Below, piece after piece: positions 23,877 to 33,035 of a stretch of DNA of 64,000 nucleotides. Positions within the stretch are counted from its first letter, which is position 1; each line of letters starts with the position of its first letter. The notes beneath the pieces are model-generated. The model saw only the letters and a list, made by a program, of their open reading frames with translations. It was not told the origin of the DNA and searched no databases. The stretch is from JANOMH01 sp031422295 (GTDB taxonomy: Bacteria > Pseudomonadota > Alphaproteobacteria > Rhodobacterales > Rhodobacteraceae). Location: contig JANOQM010000035.1 in the NCBI GenBank assembly GCA_031422295.1, forward strand, positions 1 to 64,000, given 5' to 3'. The translations under genes and the position numbers were made by a program.

Positions 23877-25084
23877 TTGACCAGATTGTTCAGATTGACG
23901 ATCGGCAGCAGGATCGACAGCACCAGCAGCATCACGATCCCCCCCATCAGCAACAAAACCGCCGGTTCAACCAACGCGACCAATGCTGCCACAATCGCAT
24001 TCAGGTCGCGGGCCTGATCATCAGCGGCGCGGGTCAGGGTGGCACCCAACAACCCCGCCGCCTCGCCACTTGCGACCATCGCCATCAGCATGGGTGGAAA
24101 AACGCCCGCTTCGGCCAAAGCGGTGGACAGGGCCGCACCTTCGCGCACCCGTGCTGCCGCCTGTTCGACCTTGTGCCGGATGTGCAGGTTGGGCACGGTT
24201 TGGGCGGCGGCAGCCAAGGCTTCGACCAGCGGCACCCGGCTGACCGTCAGGGTGGCCAGTGTTCCGGCGAATTGGGCGGCGTTCGCCTTTAACACAAAGG
24301 CGCGGGTCAACCGCGACTGCGCCAGCCAGCGATGCCAGCGCAGTTTCATCTGCGGTTTGCGCAAGGCCCATTGGGCGGCTCCAATCGCCAGCCCAAACCC
24401 AATCGCAACCGCCAGTCCGTAACGGGTGATAAATCCGCTGACCGCAATCAGCGACCGGGTCAGGAACGGCAATTCCGCCCCGCGCGAGGTGAACACCCGC
24501 ACAATATCGGGCACGACGAATACTAACAAAGACACAATCACCGCCAGCGATACCACAGCTAAAATCGCCGGATACAGCAACGCCAGTTGGACGGTTTGCC
24601 GGTTTTTGGCGCGGGTTTCGACAAAGCCGGACAAATGTTCCATCACCTGATCCAATTGCCCCGAACTTTCCCCCGCAGCGACCGAGGCGCGGTAGAAATC
24701 GTCGAACACGTGGGGATAATCCCCCAGTGCCTGCGCAAAACTGCGCCCGTCCAAAACCGCAGCGCGCAGGTTCAGCAGCAGCGCGGACACACGCGGGCTT
24801 TGGGCCTGATCGGCCACTGTGCGCAGCGCCTGTTCGACGCCAATCCCCGACCCGATCAGCGTGGCCAGTTGCCGGGTCAGCAGGGTTAGCGCCCGCTGGC
24901 CAATGGTGCCCCGCCCCGGGCGGGACGTCTGATTGGTGCCTTTTATGGCAGTAGGTTCTACTGATAAAGGCAACAACTGACGCCCGCGCAGGGCCTGCCG
25001 GGCCGCTGCCGGACTGGCTGCCTCGATTATCCCTTTGGACTTGCGCCCTTTTGGATCAACGGCCTGAAAGGCATAGGCGGCCAT
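23873..25084 (-). CDS. gspF: Type II secretion inner-membrane platform protein GspF
   Basis: A 403-residue protein, usual length. It starts MAAYAFQAVDPKGRKSKG with the EAASPAAARQALRGRQLLPL cytoplasmic segment, then two T2SSF domains with three transmembrane helices (LLYPAILAVVSLAVIVSLLV, the middle one about 240-265, and LVEPAVLLLMGGIVMLLVLS). AGESSGQLDQVMEHLSGF and ASGEAAGLLGATL are the duplicated signatures. The ATG at 25084 sits one base after the gspE stop. It connects the GspE ATPase to pseudopilus assembly. Confidence 0.93.
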   Translation of the reverse strand: MAAYAFQAVDPKGRKSKGIIEAASPAAARQALRGRQLLPLSVEPTAIKGTNQTSRPGRGTIGQRALTLLTRQLATLIGSGIGVEQALRTVADQAQSPRVSALLLNLRAAVLDGRSFAQALGDYPHVFDDFYRASVAAGESSGQLDQVMEHLSGFVETRAKNRQTVQLALLYPAILAVVSLAVIVSLLVFVVPDIVRVFTSRGAELPFLTRSLIAVSGFITRYGLAVAIGFGLAIGAAQWALRKPQMKLRWHRWLAQSRLTRAFVLKANAAQFAGTLATLTVSRVPLVEALAAAAQTVPNLHIRHKVEQAAARVREGAALSTALAEAGVFPPMLMAMVASGEAAGLLGATLTRAADDQARDLNAIVAALVALVEPAVLLLMGGIVMLLVLSILLPIVNLNNLVN

Positions 25085-25085
25085 G

Positions 25086-26588
25086 TCAGACCTCAGGTCC
25101 GGTTGGCGCAGTGGCGTCTTCGCGCACGGCGCGGGCAACCTCTTGCGGCGTGGTCAGGCCCTCGTGGACTTTATCCACCCCGTCGGCCAATATGCCCGGG
25201 CCGCGCTGGCGAACTGCGGTGGTCAGCGTGGCCTCGGACACACCGTCATGCACCAGTTTTTCCAGCGCGCTATCCATCTCAATCACTTCATACAGCGGCA
25301 ACCGCCCGCGATAGCCGGTGCCATGACAGGCCGGACAGCCGGGCGCGCCCCAGACCGGCGCGCCCACAGTGATCAGACCACTGACCAAAGCGGATTCAGC
25401 GCCGGTCGCGGCATGTTCGGCCTTGCAATCCGGGCATAGCCGCCGGACCAGCCGCTGCGCCACCAGCCCGCGCAACATCGGCGCCAGCAAAAACCGTTCT
25501 ACCCCCATTTCGACCAGCCGGGTGACCGCGCCAATCGCCGTATTGGTGTGCAACGTGGACAAGACCAGATGCCCGGTCATCGCACTTTCCACTGCAATCT
25601 GCGCGGTTTCCCGGTCGCGGATTTCACCGACCATGATCACATCGGGGTCTTGGCGCAGGATCGCGCGCAAGCCCCGGGCAAAGGTCAGGTCGGTCTTGGC
25701 ATTGACCTGCATCTGGCCCACGCCGTCCATGGTATATTCAATCGGGTCCTCGACCGTCATGATATTGCGCTGGCGGTCATTCAGCAGATCAAGCCCCGCA
25801 TACAGCGTTGTGGTTTTGCCCGATCCGGTGGGGCCGGTGACCAGAACCAGCCCATCCGGCCGGGCCAATATCCGGCGCAATGTGTCACTATCCCGGCCCG
25901 ACAGGCCCAAGTGGTCGATCCCGCGCAGGGTTTGGCCCCGGTCCAGCAGGCGCAGCACAACCCGTTCGCCAAACTGTGACGGAATGGTCGAAACCCGCAC
26001 ATCCAGCTCATATCCGCCGACCCGCAAACTGACCCTTCCATCCTGCGGCAACCGCTTTTCGGCAATGTCCAGCCGTCCCATCACCTTGATCCGGCTGACC
26101 AGCAGTGGGGCCAAGGCGCGTTTGGGCGAGATCACTTCGCGCAATGCGCCGTCAATCCGAAACCGCACCACCAATCGGCGTTCCTCGGTTTCAATATGCA
26201 CATCAGAGGCGCCTTCCTTGACGGCCTCCAGCAGCAGGGCGTTGATCAGGCGCACTACGGGAGCATCGTCGTTTTGGGCCAACAGATCATCGACAGAGGC
26301 AGCCGTATCGGCCAAAGCGGCCAGATCATCACCCGCATCAGCGGCCACCTGGGCTGCGGCACTGGCGCTGTCACGGTAAATCCGGGCCAATGCGGCCTCG
26401 AACGCGGGGGCTGCAATTTCCTCGAACCGCAGCAGGGCACCACTAACCCGCTGCGCCTCGATCAATGCCTCAAGGCTGGTATCAGCACGGTGCTGGCACA
26501 GGACCATGCCATCCGGGCCGGTGGTCAGCACGACACCATTGGACTGCGCAAAGGCATATGTCAGGCGGGTTTGAACCTGTTCGGTCAT
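25086..26588 (-). CDS. gspE: Type II secretion ATPase GspE
   Basis: A 500-residue ATPase. Visible in order: N-terminal domain (about 1-100), NDDAPVVRLINALLLEAVKE GASDVHIE (about 107-133), Walker A GPTGSGKTT (252-260), Asp box VEDPIEY (279-285), Walker B DVIMVGEIRD (316-325), His box STLHTN (344-349) and the tetracysteine zinc site CPDC (385-388) plus CPAC (418-421). All catalytic residues are intact. It drives pseudopilus extension. It overlaps gspM upstream by four bases. Confidence 0.95.
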   Translation of the reverse strand: MTEQVQTRLTYAFAQSNGVVLTTGPDGMVLCQHRADTSLEALIEAQRVSGALLRFEEIAAPAFEAALARIYRDSASAAAQVAADAGDDLAALADTAASVDDLLAQNDDAPVVRLINALLLEAVKEGASDVHIETEERRLVVRFRIDGALREVISPKRALAPLLVSRIKVMGRLDIAEKRLPQDGRVSLRVGGYELDVRVSTIPSQFGERVVLRLLDRGQTLRGIDHLGLSGRDSDTLRRILARPDGLVLVTGPTGSGKTTTLYAGLDLLNDRQRNIMTVEDPIEYTMDGVGQMQVNAKTDLTFARGLRAILRQDPDVIMVGEIRDRETAQIAVESAMTGHLVLSTLHTNTAIGAVTRLVEMGVERFLLAPMLRGLVAQRLVRRLCPDCKAEHAATGAESALVSGLITVGAPVWGAPGCPACHGTGYRGRLPLYEVIEMDSALEKLVHDGVSEATLTTAVRQRGPGILADGVDKVHEGLTTPQEVARAVREDATAPTGPEV

Positions 26589-27049
26589 GGGTTGGCCCGC
26601 AACAACAGCCGGGCAGACACCACCCCCGGTTCAACCCGGCGGTCAATCTCGATTCCGGCGACGCTGACCGACTGGCTGACCTCAAGGTCGGATAGCCATA
26701 GCAGGACATTGGCAAATGTGACCTCTTCGACAGTGACGCGCAGCATGTCGGCCTCAGGCTCTAACCGGCGCAATTCCAGTCCGGCATTGGCGGCACTCTG
26801 GGTTACGCGGGCGGATAGCGGGCTGGTCGGGGCTGCGGGCACGACAGGGCCAGAACCCGATAAGGATTGCAGAGCAATCACGCGGGCGCTGACCTGACGA
26901 TAGGCGGAAATTTCAGCCGTCAGACCGGCCCGTTTGGCCTGCAATGGCAGCCATAAGAACTGCAGAGATGCGGCCAGTAACAGGATCGGCAGCAACAGCA
27001 GTATCATCGATTTTTCACGCAAGGATAGGTTTTGCAGCATCGGCTTCAT
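26585..27049 (-). CDS. gspM: Type II secretion protein GspM
   Basis: A 154-residue bitopic inner-membrane protein. One helix near the N-terminus (SMILLLLPILLLAASLQFLW) is followed by a coiled stretch (LQAKRAGLTAEISAYRQVSA) and a ferredoxin-like periplasmic domain ending in RLLLRANP. Size and position between gspL and gspE fit GspM, which pairs with GspL in the platform. It overlaps both neighbours by four bases. Confidence 0.85.
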   Translation of the reverse strand: MKPMLQNLSLREKSMILLLLPILLLAASLQFLWLPLQAKRAGLTAEISAYRQVSARVIALQSLSGSGPVVPAAPTSPLSARVTQSAANAGLELRRLEPEADMLRVTVEEVTFANVLLWLSDLEVSQSVSVAGIEIDRRVEPGVVSARLLLRANP

Positions 27050-28230
27050 TCCCCCGGGCCAGTGATGATCACGTCAACTTCGGCCCCGCCATCGCCCGCA
27101 ATCGCGGCACCGCTGCTGACGGAAAATCCTGTATCAGCCAAATGCCTTTCAATGATTTGCAAATCAGCCAACGCCGCCGCCTGAAGGGTTAAGATCAGTT
27201 GATTGTCGGCCTCGGCCCAGCCCAGCTTGCGCAGACTGAATCCCGGGCCAGCCTCGGCCATGGCGGCAGAAACCCCGGCCAGCAATGGCAGAAACGCACT
27301 TTGACGGGGTTGTGCGGCGGTGGGGGCCAGGCGGGACAGCACCTGTTCAACATCATCGGTCAGACTGAAGCCCGGTAGAATCCCTGACAGGGCAACCTGC
27401 GCCTGATCACGCTGGGTTACGGCGATCCGGCCCAATGCAATCGTATCAGCCAACGCCAGACCCAGCACCGCAGTCCAACCAGCTAGTACTATGCCCGCAA
27501 CCCTGATCAGTGGCCGAAGTTCCGCCACACGGTCGGCCGGTGACCGGGGCACCGGAAAGCGGAAATTCAGGTCGGCCGGATCAGGGTCAGGCGGCGCGCC
27601 AGACAGGTCAACCGCAGGCAGATTGGTCGGCAATGCCGCCCCAAGGCTGGTCAGCACGGGTTTACCTGATCGCAGCCAGACGGCGTGCAGCATGTCCACA
27701 CTCACCGCAAAACCTGTGCCGTCGGACGCCCGCACAACCGCGCGCATCCCGTCGCGCCACACCGCCCAGGCCATTCCAGTTGCTGGCGGCGCAGGACGGC
27801 GGATCAGCAGCATTTCGGGCATCGCAGCACAGCCCGGGGGTGCAGCCGCCACCAAAGCCGCCAGCGTTGGGCGGGCAACAACAAGGGCCAGCACTTGCCC
27901 GGGTGCAGCACCGGACAGCATACCTTGGGCCACGGCAACCACCTCAATCGGCTGTGCAACCCGGTCCTCAACAGCATAGGCCAATAACGCGTCGCGCTGA
28001 CGGGCGGATGCGGCAGGCAGGTCAACGACCAATGCAGCGATCAGTTCGGACGCGACCAGAACCGGCAGACCCTTGCGATGACCAGTGCAGAACTGTTTTG
28101 CACGCAGCGCAAGGGCATTGTCGCCGGGCAATGGCTGGCCCGGCCGCACAAATGGCGCGGTTGTCGGATTGGCATGGTCGGCATGCACGGCAACGGGCGG
28201 CCCAGAAGCCATTTTATTTGATCTAAGCAT
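27046..28230 (-). CDS. gspL: Type II secretion protein GspL
   Basis: About 394 residues from the ATG at 28230 (start uncertain; another ATG lies six codons in, and a GTG four codons upstream). The N-terminal cytoplasmic actin-like domain (about 1-240) has ARQRDALLAYAVEDRVAQPI, the GspL/PilM-like pattern for binding GspE. One helix follows (AGIVLAGWTAVLGLALADTI) and then a periplasmic domain with FSLRKLGWAEADNQLILTLQ and ADLQIIERHLADTGFSV. It is the first gene of the L-M-E-F block and divergent from gspG. Confidence 0.88.
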   Translation of the reverse strand: MLRSNKMASGPPVAVHADHANPTTAPFVRPGQPLPGDNALALRAKQFCTGHRKGLPVLVASELIAALVVDLPAASARQRDALLAYAVEDRVAQPIEVVAVAQGMLSGAAPGQVLALVVARPTLAALVAAAPPGCAAMPEMLLIRRPAPPATGMAWAVWRDGMRAVVRASDGTGFAVSVDMLHAVWLRSGKPVLTSLGAALPTNLPAVDLSGAPPDPDPADLNFRFPVPRSPADRVAELRPLIRVAGIVLAGWTAVLGLALADTIALGRIAVTQRDQAQVALSGILPGFSLTDDVEQVLSRLAPTAAQPRQSAFLPLLAGVSAAMAEAGPGFSLRKLGWAEADNQLILTLQAAALADLQIIERHLADTGFSVSSGAAIAGDGGAEVDVIITGPGE

Positions 28231-28321
28231 TTGTTTTTTCACGAAAAAGTGCGTTTTATATGTCCTCGGCTGTGTTAAGCTGCCATTGAATAAACGTCCG
28301 CCAATCATAGAAAGTTTCAGG
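28231..28321. promoter_or_regulatory. Divergent promoter interval gspL / gspG
   Basis: A 90-base AT-rich interval between two divergent gsp blocks, so promoters for both the L-M-E-F and G-H-I-C-D units should lie here. It contains a short symmetrical element CAC-gaaaaa-GTG and several T-runs. I cannot assign a confident -35/-10 pair. Confidence 0.45.
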
Positions 28322-28810
28322 GTGAAGGTCAGTCTTTTGGAAAATCAATCAGCCACGCCCGCCCGTGCCGTAAAGCGCCAGTCAGATGCAGGCGTGACTC
28401 TGATTGAAATGATGGTTGTGCTGGTCATTATCGCCTTGGTCGCGGCCATCATCGTGCCCAATGTCATTGGCCGCCCGGACGAGGCGCGCGTGGCCGTGGT
28501 GCGCACCGATATTCGCGCCATCGGCAGTGCGCTGGAACTGTACCGGCTGGACAATCAGACCTATCCGACGACATCACAGGGGCTGGCCGCGCTGGCGCAA
28601 CGCCCCACATCTGCGCCAGAACCTGCGAATTGGGTGGCCGGCGGATATCTGGCAGCTTTGCCAACTGATCCGTGGGGCAACGCGTATGTTTACCGCTCGC
28701 CCGGTGAAGTGGCCGGGTTTGACCTGATGTCGTTGGGGTCCGACGGCGAACCGGGGGGCGACGGCACGGACAGCGACATCTCGCACCTGCAAGCCACAGT
28801 TTCAAACTGA
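28322..28810 (+). CDS. gspG: Type II secretion major pseudopilin GspG
   Basis: About 162 residues from a GTG start at 28322 (start uncertain). The leader ends in SDAG and mature sequence begins VTLIEMMVVLVIIALVAAII with Glu at +5. Family marks follow: VVRTDIRAIGSALELYRLDN, QTYPTTSQGLAAL, the GspG loop GGYLAALPTDPWGNAYVYRS and SLGSDGEPGG, which binds calcium in GspG proteins. It forms the main shaft of the pseudopilus and overlaps gspH (TGATG). Confidence 0.93.
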   Translation: MKVSLLENQSATPARAVKRQSDAGVTLIEMMVVLVIIALVAAIIVPNVIGRPDEARVAVVRTDIRAIGSALELYRLDNQTYPTTSQGLAALAQRPTSAPEPANWVAGGYLAALPTDPWGNAYVYRSPGEVAGFDLMSLGSDGEPGGDGTDSDISHLQATVSN

Positions 28811-29307
28811 TGAACGACCGGCCAAAGGCAAAACTGCGGCATAGGCAGGCCGGGGTGACTCTGGTCGAAGTGCTGGTTGTGCTTGTCTTGGTCGGTGTCA
28901 TGGCCGGGGCCGTTGGCCTGTCGCTTGGTCCGGCAGATCGCGGCGGTGGGGTCGCGCGTGAAGCCCAGTTGTTAGTCGCCCGCCTGAACCGGGCCGCAGA
29001 TGAGGTGATGATCACCGGCCAACCCATGGCATTGGTCTGGACCCAGGATGATTACAGATTTCTAGCCTTGCAAGACGCCAGCTGGGTCCCGCATCCGGTG
29101 GATTTACTGGGTGCCCAGCACGATCTGGCTGCTGGGGCGCAGTTTCAGCAGGCAACGTCGGCTGCGGGCAGTTATGTGGTTCTGGCCTCGTTGCGCCCGG
29201 CACTGGGATTACCACTCACACTATCGGTCGGCACGTCAGAAACAGCGGTACAGAGCATCGTTTTTGATGGCGTGACAGCCCGGCTTTTGAATCAGGGGGG
29301 CCAATGA
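28810..29307 (+). CDS. gspH: Type II secretion minor pseudopilin GspH
   Basis: A 165-residue protein. Leader MNDRPKAKLRHRQAG is followed by VTLVEVLVVLVLVGVMAGAV (Glu at +5). The next segment LLVARLNRAADEVMITGQPM and YRFLALQDASWVPHP is the GspH pattern. It overlaps gspG by one base and gspI by four, so the block is translated as one unit. Confidence 0.88.
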   Translation: MNDRPKAKLRHRQAGVTLVEVLVVLVLVGVMAGAVGLSLGPADRGGGVAREAQLLVARLNRAADEVMITGQPMALVWTQDDYRFLALQDASWVPHPVDLLGAQHDLAAGAQFQQATSAAGSYVVLASLRPALGLPLTLSVGTSETAVQSIVFDGVTARLLNQGGQ

Positions 29308-29693
29308 TGAGTCTTGTCCAACCAAATATCCGCAGCAGCAACGACGCCGGATTTACCCTGATCGAGGCTTTGGTTGCGATGGTTGTGTTGGCCCTTGGGG
29401 CAGTGTCATTGCTGGCCGCCACCGAAGGGCATACCGCGCGGATTACTGCAATTACCGACCGGACGACAGCCCGCTGGGTCGCCGAAAACCGGCTGACCGA
29501 ATTACGCCTTGGGCTGGCGCAGGTTTCGGACACGGATCAGATGCTGGGACAGAACTGGCGCATTTCGACAACCCTGACACCAACGACTGATCCCGCTTTG
29601 CGGCGGGCGACAGTCGCGGTAGGCCGGGCGGCGGGTGACAGCGGCAGTCTGGTCAGTCTGACCGGATATGTCACGACAGCAGGTCCGCCATGA
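29304..29693 (+). CDS. gspI: Type II secretion minor pseudopilin GspI
   Basis: A 129-residue protein. Leader ends SSNDAG and mature part begins FTLIEALVAMVVLALGAVSL (Glu at +5), followed by RTTARWVAENRLTELRLG, the AxxVAxNRLTELRL signature of GspI. It builds the tip complex with GspJ and GspK, which are encoded 7-8 kb away on the other strand. It overlaps gspC by four bases. Confidence 0.9.
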   Translation: MMSLVQPNIRSSNDAGFTLIEALVAMVVLALGAVSLLAATEGHTARITAITDRTTARWVAENRLTELRLGLAQVSDTDQMLGQNWRISTTLTPTTDPALRRATVAVGRAAGDSGSLVSLTGYVTTAGPP

Positions 29694-30547
29694 CCCTGAG
29701 CCGCCTTGTAAACGCAGCGCCGATACTGGCGCTTTTGGCCGTTCTGGGCACAGTGGCCGCCCGCGCTGCACCCGTGGTCTGGCATTGGCGCGGCGATGTT
29801 GCGACTGAAATCATCAGTTCGGGCACCATATCGCCAGCGGCGGCACCTATACCTGCCAAACCCGTCGACATAGGCCCGATCCTGACTTTGGCCCCGTTTG
29901 GGGCCCCTCCCGAACAGCCCACCGAAACCACGCCGATCGGCGAGACGACATTAGACCTGACCTTGTTGGGTATCGTGTTGCGGTCCGATCCGGCACAATC
30001 GCGGGCTCTGATCTCTACTGCCGGCATTTCGGGCCAATACGGGCCGGGCAACCCGATCACCGACCGGGCCAGTCTGGTCAATGTGGCGGCGGATCATGTC
30101 ATCCTAGACGTCGATGGCAGCTTGCAGACGCTGTCCTTTCCCGCGCCTGACGGCACAGCAGCGGCGCAGTCAGGTCCAATCAGCGGGACCGACCGGTTGT
30201 TGGCCGCCGTGACGGCGCAGCCCACCATCACCGAACCACCGCCTGAAACCACCCAAGATTACATCGACCTGTGGCGCGACCGCATCATCGCAAACCCCGG
30301 CGAGGTGTTAACCGCAATTGGCCTTATACCCTCAGCGGACGGGTATGTTATTGCAGAACAACACGACAGCGGCGTGCGCCGGGCCGGGTTGCGCGCCGGT
30401 GATCTGGTCAAAACGGTCAATGGCCAGGCAGTTGGTAATGTCGAACAGGACCGCCAACTGTATGACGATATCGCGGCCTCTGGCATGGCCCGGATCGAGA
30501 TTGAAAGGGACGGGCGCACCATCGTTATGTCATTTCCACTCCAATGA
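29690..30547 (+). CDS. gspC: Type II secretion protein GspC
   Basis: A 285-residue bitopic protein. The N-terminal helix PILALLAVLGTVAARAAPVV is followed by a Pro-rich linker, the homology region LDLTLLGIVLRSDPAQSRAL plus YGPGNPITDRASLVNVAADH and a C-terminal PDZ domain (about 205-283) with SGVRRAGLRAGDLVKTVNGQ. It links the inner-membrane platform to GspD and helps select substrates. It overlaps gspI and gspD by four bases. Confidence 0.9.
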   Translation: MTLSRLVNAAPILALLAVLGTVAARAAPVVWHWRGDVATEIISSGTISPAAAPIPAKPVDIGPILTLAPFGAPPEQPTETTPIGETTLDLTLLGIVLRSDPAQSRALISTAGISGQYGPGNPITDRASLVNVAADHVILDVDGSLQTLSFPAPDGTAAAQSGPISGTDRLLAAVTAQPTITEPPPETTQDYIDLWRDRIIANPGEVLTAIGLIPSADGYVIAEQHDSGVRRAGLRAGDLVKTVNGQAVGNVEQDRQLYDDIAASGMARIEIERDGRTIVMSFPLQ

Positions 30548-32493
30548 AGTGTTTATTCCGACTTGTGGCGCTGATCGCCCTGACCCTGACTGCCGTTCCG
30601 CCAGCGACGGCTCAGACTGACGAGACATTCGTGATCAACCTGCGCAATGCCGAAATTTCGACGCTGGCTGAACAAGTGTCTGAAATCACCGGGCGGACAT
30701 TGGTGCTCGACCCCAATCTGACTGGCGACGTCACAGTCGTCTCGACCGAAGCCCTGGATCAGGACGGGGTCTGGGCGCTGTTTCAGTCGATCCTGCGGGT
30801 GCGGGGCTTTGTTGCCGTGCAATCCGGCACCAATTGGCAGATCGTGCCCGAAACCGAAGCGCGCACCCTCAGTGGCCCCGATGTGGCGACCGAGGCAGGA
30901 AGTCAGGACGTCGTCACCGAAATGCTGCGCCTGAACCGCCTGCCGTCTGCCGAGGCGGTGCGCGTGCTGCGCCCGCTGATCGCGGAATCCGGGTATATCG
31001 AGGCGATCGAAGACCCCAATGCGATCATCATCACTGATACCCGCGCCAATGTGGACCGGATCATGGTCATTGCCCGGGCGTTTGACAATGACGCCGATGT
31101 CCGGGCCGAAGTGATCCGGTTCCGGTTTGCCGATGCTGGCACCGTGGGCAACGCAATTCTAGAGGTGCTGGGGCCTGCGGGCACAGGTGTCCGGCTATCA
31201 GTCGATCCTGGGGCCAATCTTCTGCTGATCCGTGGCACGCCCGCCGATATTCAGGATATCCGGGAACTGGCCGATGCGATGGACGTGGCCCCGCGTTCAA
31301 ACCCGCAGGCAGCCGTAGCCACCACGGTGTTCCGGATGCAGTTTGGCGATGCCGAAGTGATTGCCGAAATTATCCGCAATACGCTGGGCGATGCGACTGA
31401 CATCACAAATCCAGTGGCCGAGGATGCCGCCCTGTTGGCCGAACCCACGGACACCGAAACCACCGAGGCCGGAACTTTTGTAGCGCTTGACCGGGTGGCC
31501 GCACCCGATGCCGTGGCGATACAAGCCTCGTCCGAAACCAATTCCATCATCGTCCGCGGCACGGCAGCACAGGTCCAGGAAGTCGGTCAACTGATCGGCG
31601 CGCTGGATGTGCGTCGCCCGCAAGTGATGATCGAGGCGGCAATTGTCGAAGTGTCGGGCGACGTGGGCGAACGGCTGGGGGTGCAGCTGGGCTTTGGCGG
31701 GGCCGCTGTGCCCGGGTCCATCGCGGCCACATCCTTTGCCAATGGCGGGATTTCCCTGCAAGGGGTGCTGACAGCGATTGGCGGGGCCAACGCAATCCCG
31801 CTGTCCACCGGATTGACCATCGGGGTGGGCAATAATGATTTCAGCATTCTGGTGCAGGCCCTGTCGCAATCCAGTCAGGCCCGGTTGCTGTCCACCCCCA
31901 GTGTCACCACGCTGGATAACGAGGCGGCGACGATTGTTGTCGGCCAGAACGTGCCGTTCCGCACCGGCAGCTTTGCGACTGATGGCAATACCGTTCAGCC
32001 CTTTACCACCATCGAACGGCGCGATGTGGGCATCACAATGAACGTCCTGCCCCGGATCACGGCGGGCGGGGTGGTGCAACTGGTGATCGAGCAAGAGATC
32101 TCCAGTCTGGTCAACGGCAATGTGGAGGGGGCGGCAGACCTTGTGACCAACCGCCGCGTGATCAATACCACTGTGCTGGCCGAGGATGGCGGCACCGTGG
32201 TGCTGGGCGGGCTGATCACCGATGACCGGCTGAACGCTACCTCGCAAGTACCGGGCCTTGGCGATATTCCCATTCTGGGCAACCTGTTCCGGTCACGCAA
32301 CAACAACGCCACCACCCGGACGCTATTCGTGTTCCTGCGCCCGACGATCCTGCGCGACGGCAACGATATCCAACGCGCCGCCGAACAACGCTTTGACCGG
32401 CTGCAAACCGAAGAAGGCACCCTCGCGCCCGAATCGCTGCTGATTGAGCGCGAGGTGCGGCAGTTACCACTGGAAATTGAAGGGCTGTATTAG
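30544..32493 (+). CDS. gspD: Type II secretion secretin GspD
   Basis: A 649-residue outer-membrane channel protein. Signal peptide MKCLFRLVALIALTLTAVPP; N0 domain from FVINLRNAEISTLAEQVSEI; N1-N3 repeats (LNRLPSAEAVRVLRPLIAES; IRFRFADAGTVGNAILEVLG; VFRMQFGDAEVIAEIIRNTL); C-terminal secretin core with STPSVTTLDNEAATIVVGQN and VPGLGDIPILGNLFR. It ends REVRQLPLEIEGLY. The last 30 bases are also read on the opposite strand by a remnant RHS frame, so DNA was joined exactly at this 3' end. It is last in the G-H-I-C-D unit, and no terminator is seen after it. Confidence 0.94.
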   Translation: MKCLFRLVALIALTLTAVPPATAQTDETFVINLRNAEISTLAEQVSEITGRTLVLDPNLTGDVTVVSTEALDQDGVWALFQSILRVRGFVAVQSGTNWQIVPETEARTLSGPDVATEAGSQDVVTEMLRLNRLPSAEAVRVLRPLIAESGYIEAIEDPNAIIITDTRANVDRIMVIARAFDNDADVRAEVIRFRFADAGTVGNAILEVLGPAGTGVRLSVDPGANLLLIRGTPADIQDIRELADAMDVAPRSNPQAAVATTVFRMQFGDAEVIAEIIRNTLGDATDITNPVAEDAALLAEPTDTETTEAGTFVALDRVAAPDAVAIQASSETNSIIVRGTAAQVQEVGQLIGALDVRRPQVMIEAAIVEVSGDVGERLGVQLGFGGAAVPGSIAATSFANGGISLQGVLTAIGGANAIPLSTGLTIGVGNNDFSILVQALSQSSQARLLSTPSVTTLDNEAATIVVGQNVPFRTGSFATDGNTVQPFTTIERRDVGITMNVLPRITAGGVVQLVIEQEISSLVNGNVEGAADLVTNRRVINTTVLAEDGGTVVLGGLITDDRLNATSQVPGLGDIPILGNLFRSRNNNATTRTLFVFLRPTILRDGNDIQRAAEQRFDRLQTEEGTLAPESLLIEREVRQLPLEIEGLY

Positions 32494-32718
32494 GGCGGGG
32501 TTGCTCGCCCCATCGACCAGCCCGAGCGTGTCGGCCTGCATGTACCGCCCCGTGGTGGGATCATAATCCCGCATCCAGTTCTGGTGCAAGCCGGTCTCGC
32601 TTTGGAACCACTGCCCCGGAAAACGCGCCGTCGGCGGCGTCCAGGTCTTGACCCCGCTCGCGTTCGTCGCAAACTCCGCGCGGCCGATGGGATCGAAGCG
32701 GACAGCCGACACCACTCC
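32464..32718 (-). pseudogene. RHS core end, deleted remnant fused to gspD 3' end
   Basis: The minus frame reads IGRAEFATNASGVKTWT and then directly PPTARFPGQWFQSETGLHQN, skipping the AAYLPFGGVRVTTGT present in the other copies (about 45 bases deleted). It continues MRDYDPTTGRYMQADTLGLV and DGAS, then changes into NPALIQPFNFQW and stops inside the 3' end of gspD. No toxin tip remains. It is the most decayed of four copies of the same core segment. Confidence 0.7.
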
Positions 32719-32823
32719 GGCCAAGTGAGGAAGGGCGTGTGATCTCTAGCATCTTTACGACCAAATAATCACGTACCCTACAGCTCGCCTGACGGGGGCG
32801 AGACAGTAAACAATGATCTTGAG

Positions 32824-33012
32824 TCACGCATCGCGCTGAAACCTCCTTTCAAGTGCATAGAATAGGCTTACAAGAGGAACAAAAATTAGAAATAGGAGCC
32901 AATTCGATAGGGGCACGAAGTTATTGATGACCTCAAGAATCAAACTCAGGACCTGAAAAACGCCTAAAGCTGCCAGGAGAGATCGTATTACGAAAAATTT
33001 CTTACTCATCAT
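32824..33012 (-). CDS. Small two-helix membrane protein, candidate immunity protein of RHS tip 3
   Basis: About 62 residues, starting MSKKFFVIRSLLAALGVFQV (an ATG one codon upstream is also possible). Two hydrophobic helices (about 6-24 and 34-52: WLLFLIFVPLVSLFYAL) are followed by a basic tail ERRFQRD. It begins 23 bases after the stop of the third RHS tip. In polymorphic toxin systems the gene directly after the toxin tip encodes the cognate immunity protein; a membrane immunity protein would fit a toxin acting on the inner membrane. Too small for family recognition. Confidence 0.5.
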   Translation of the reverse strand: MMSKKFFVIRSLLAALGVFQVLSLILEVINNFVPLSNWLLFLIFVPLVSLFYALERRFQRDA

Positions 33013-33035
33013 TGCAACCTTCTTCGAATTTCTGC

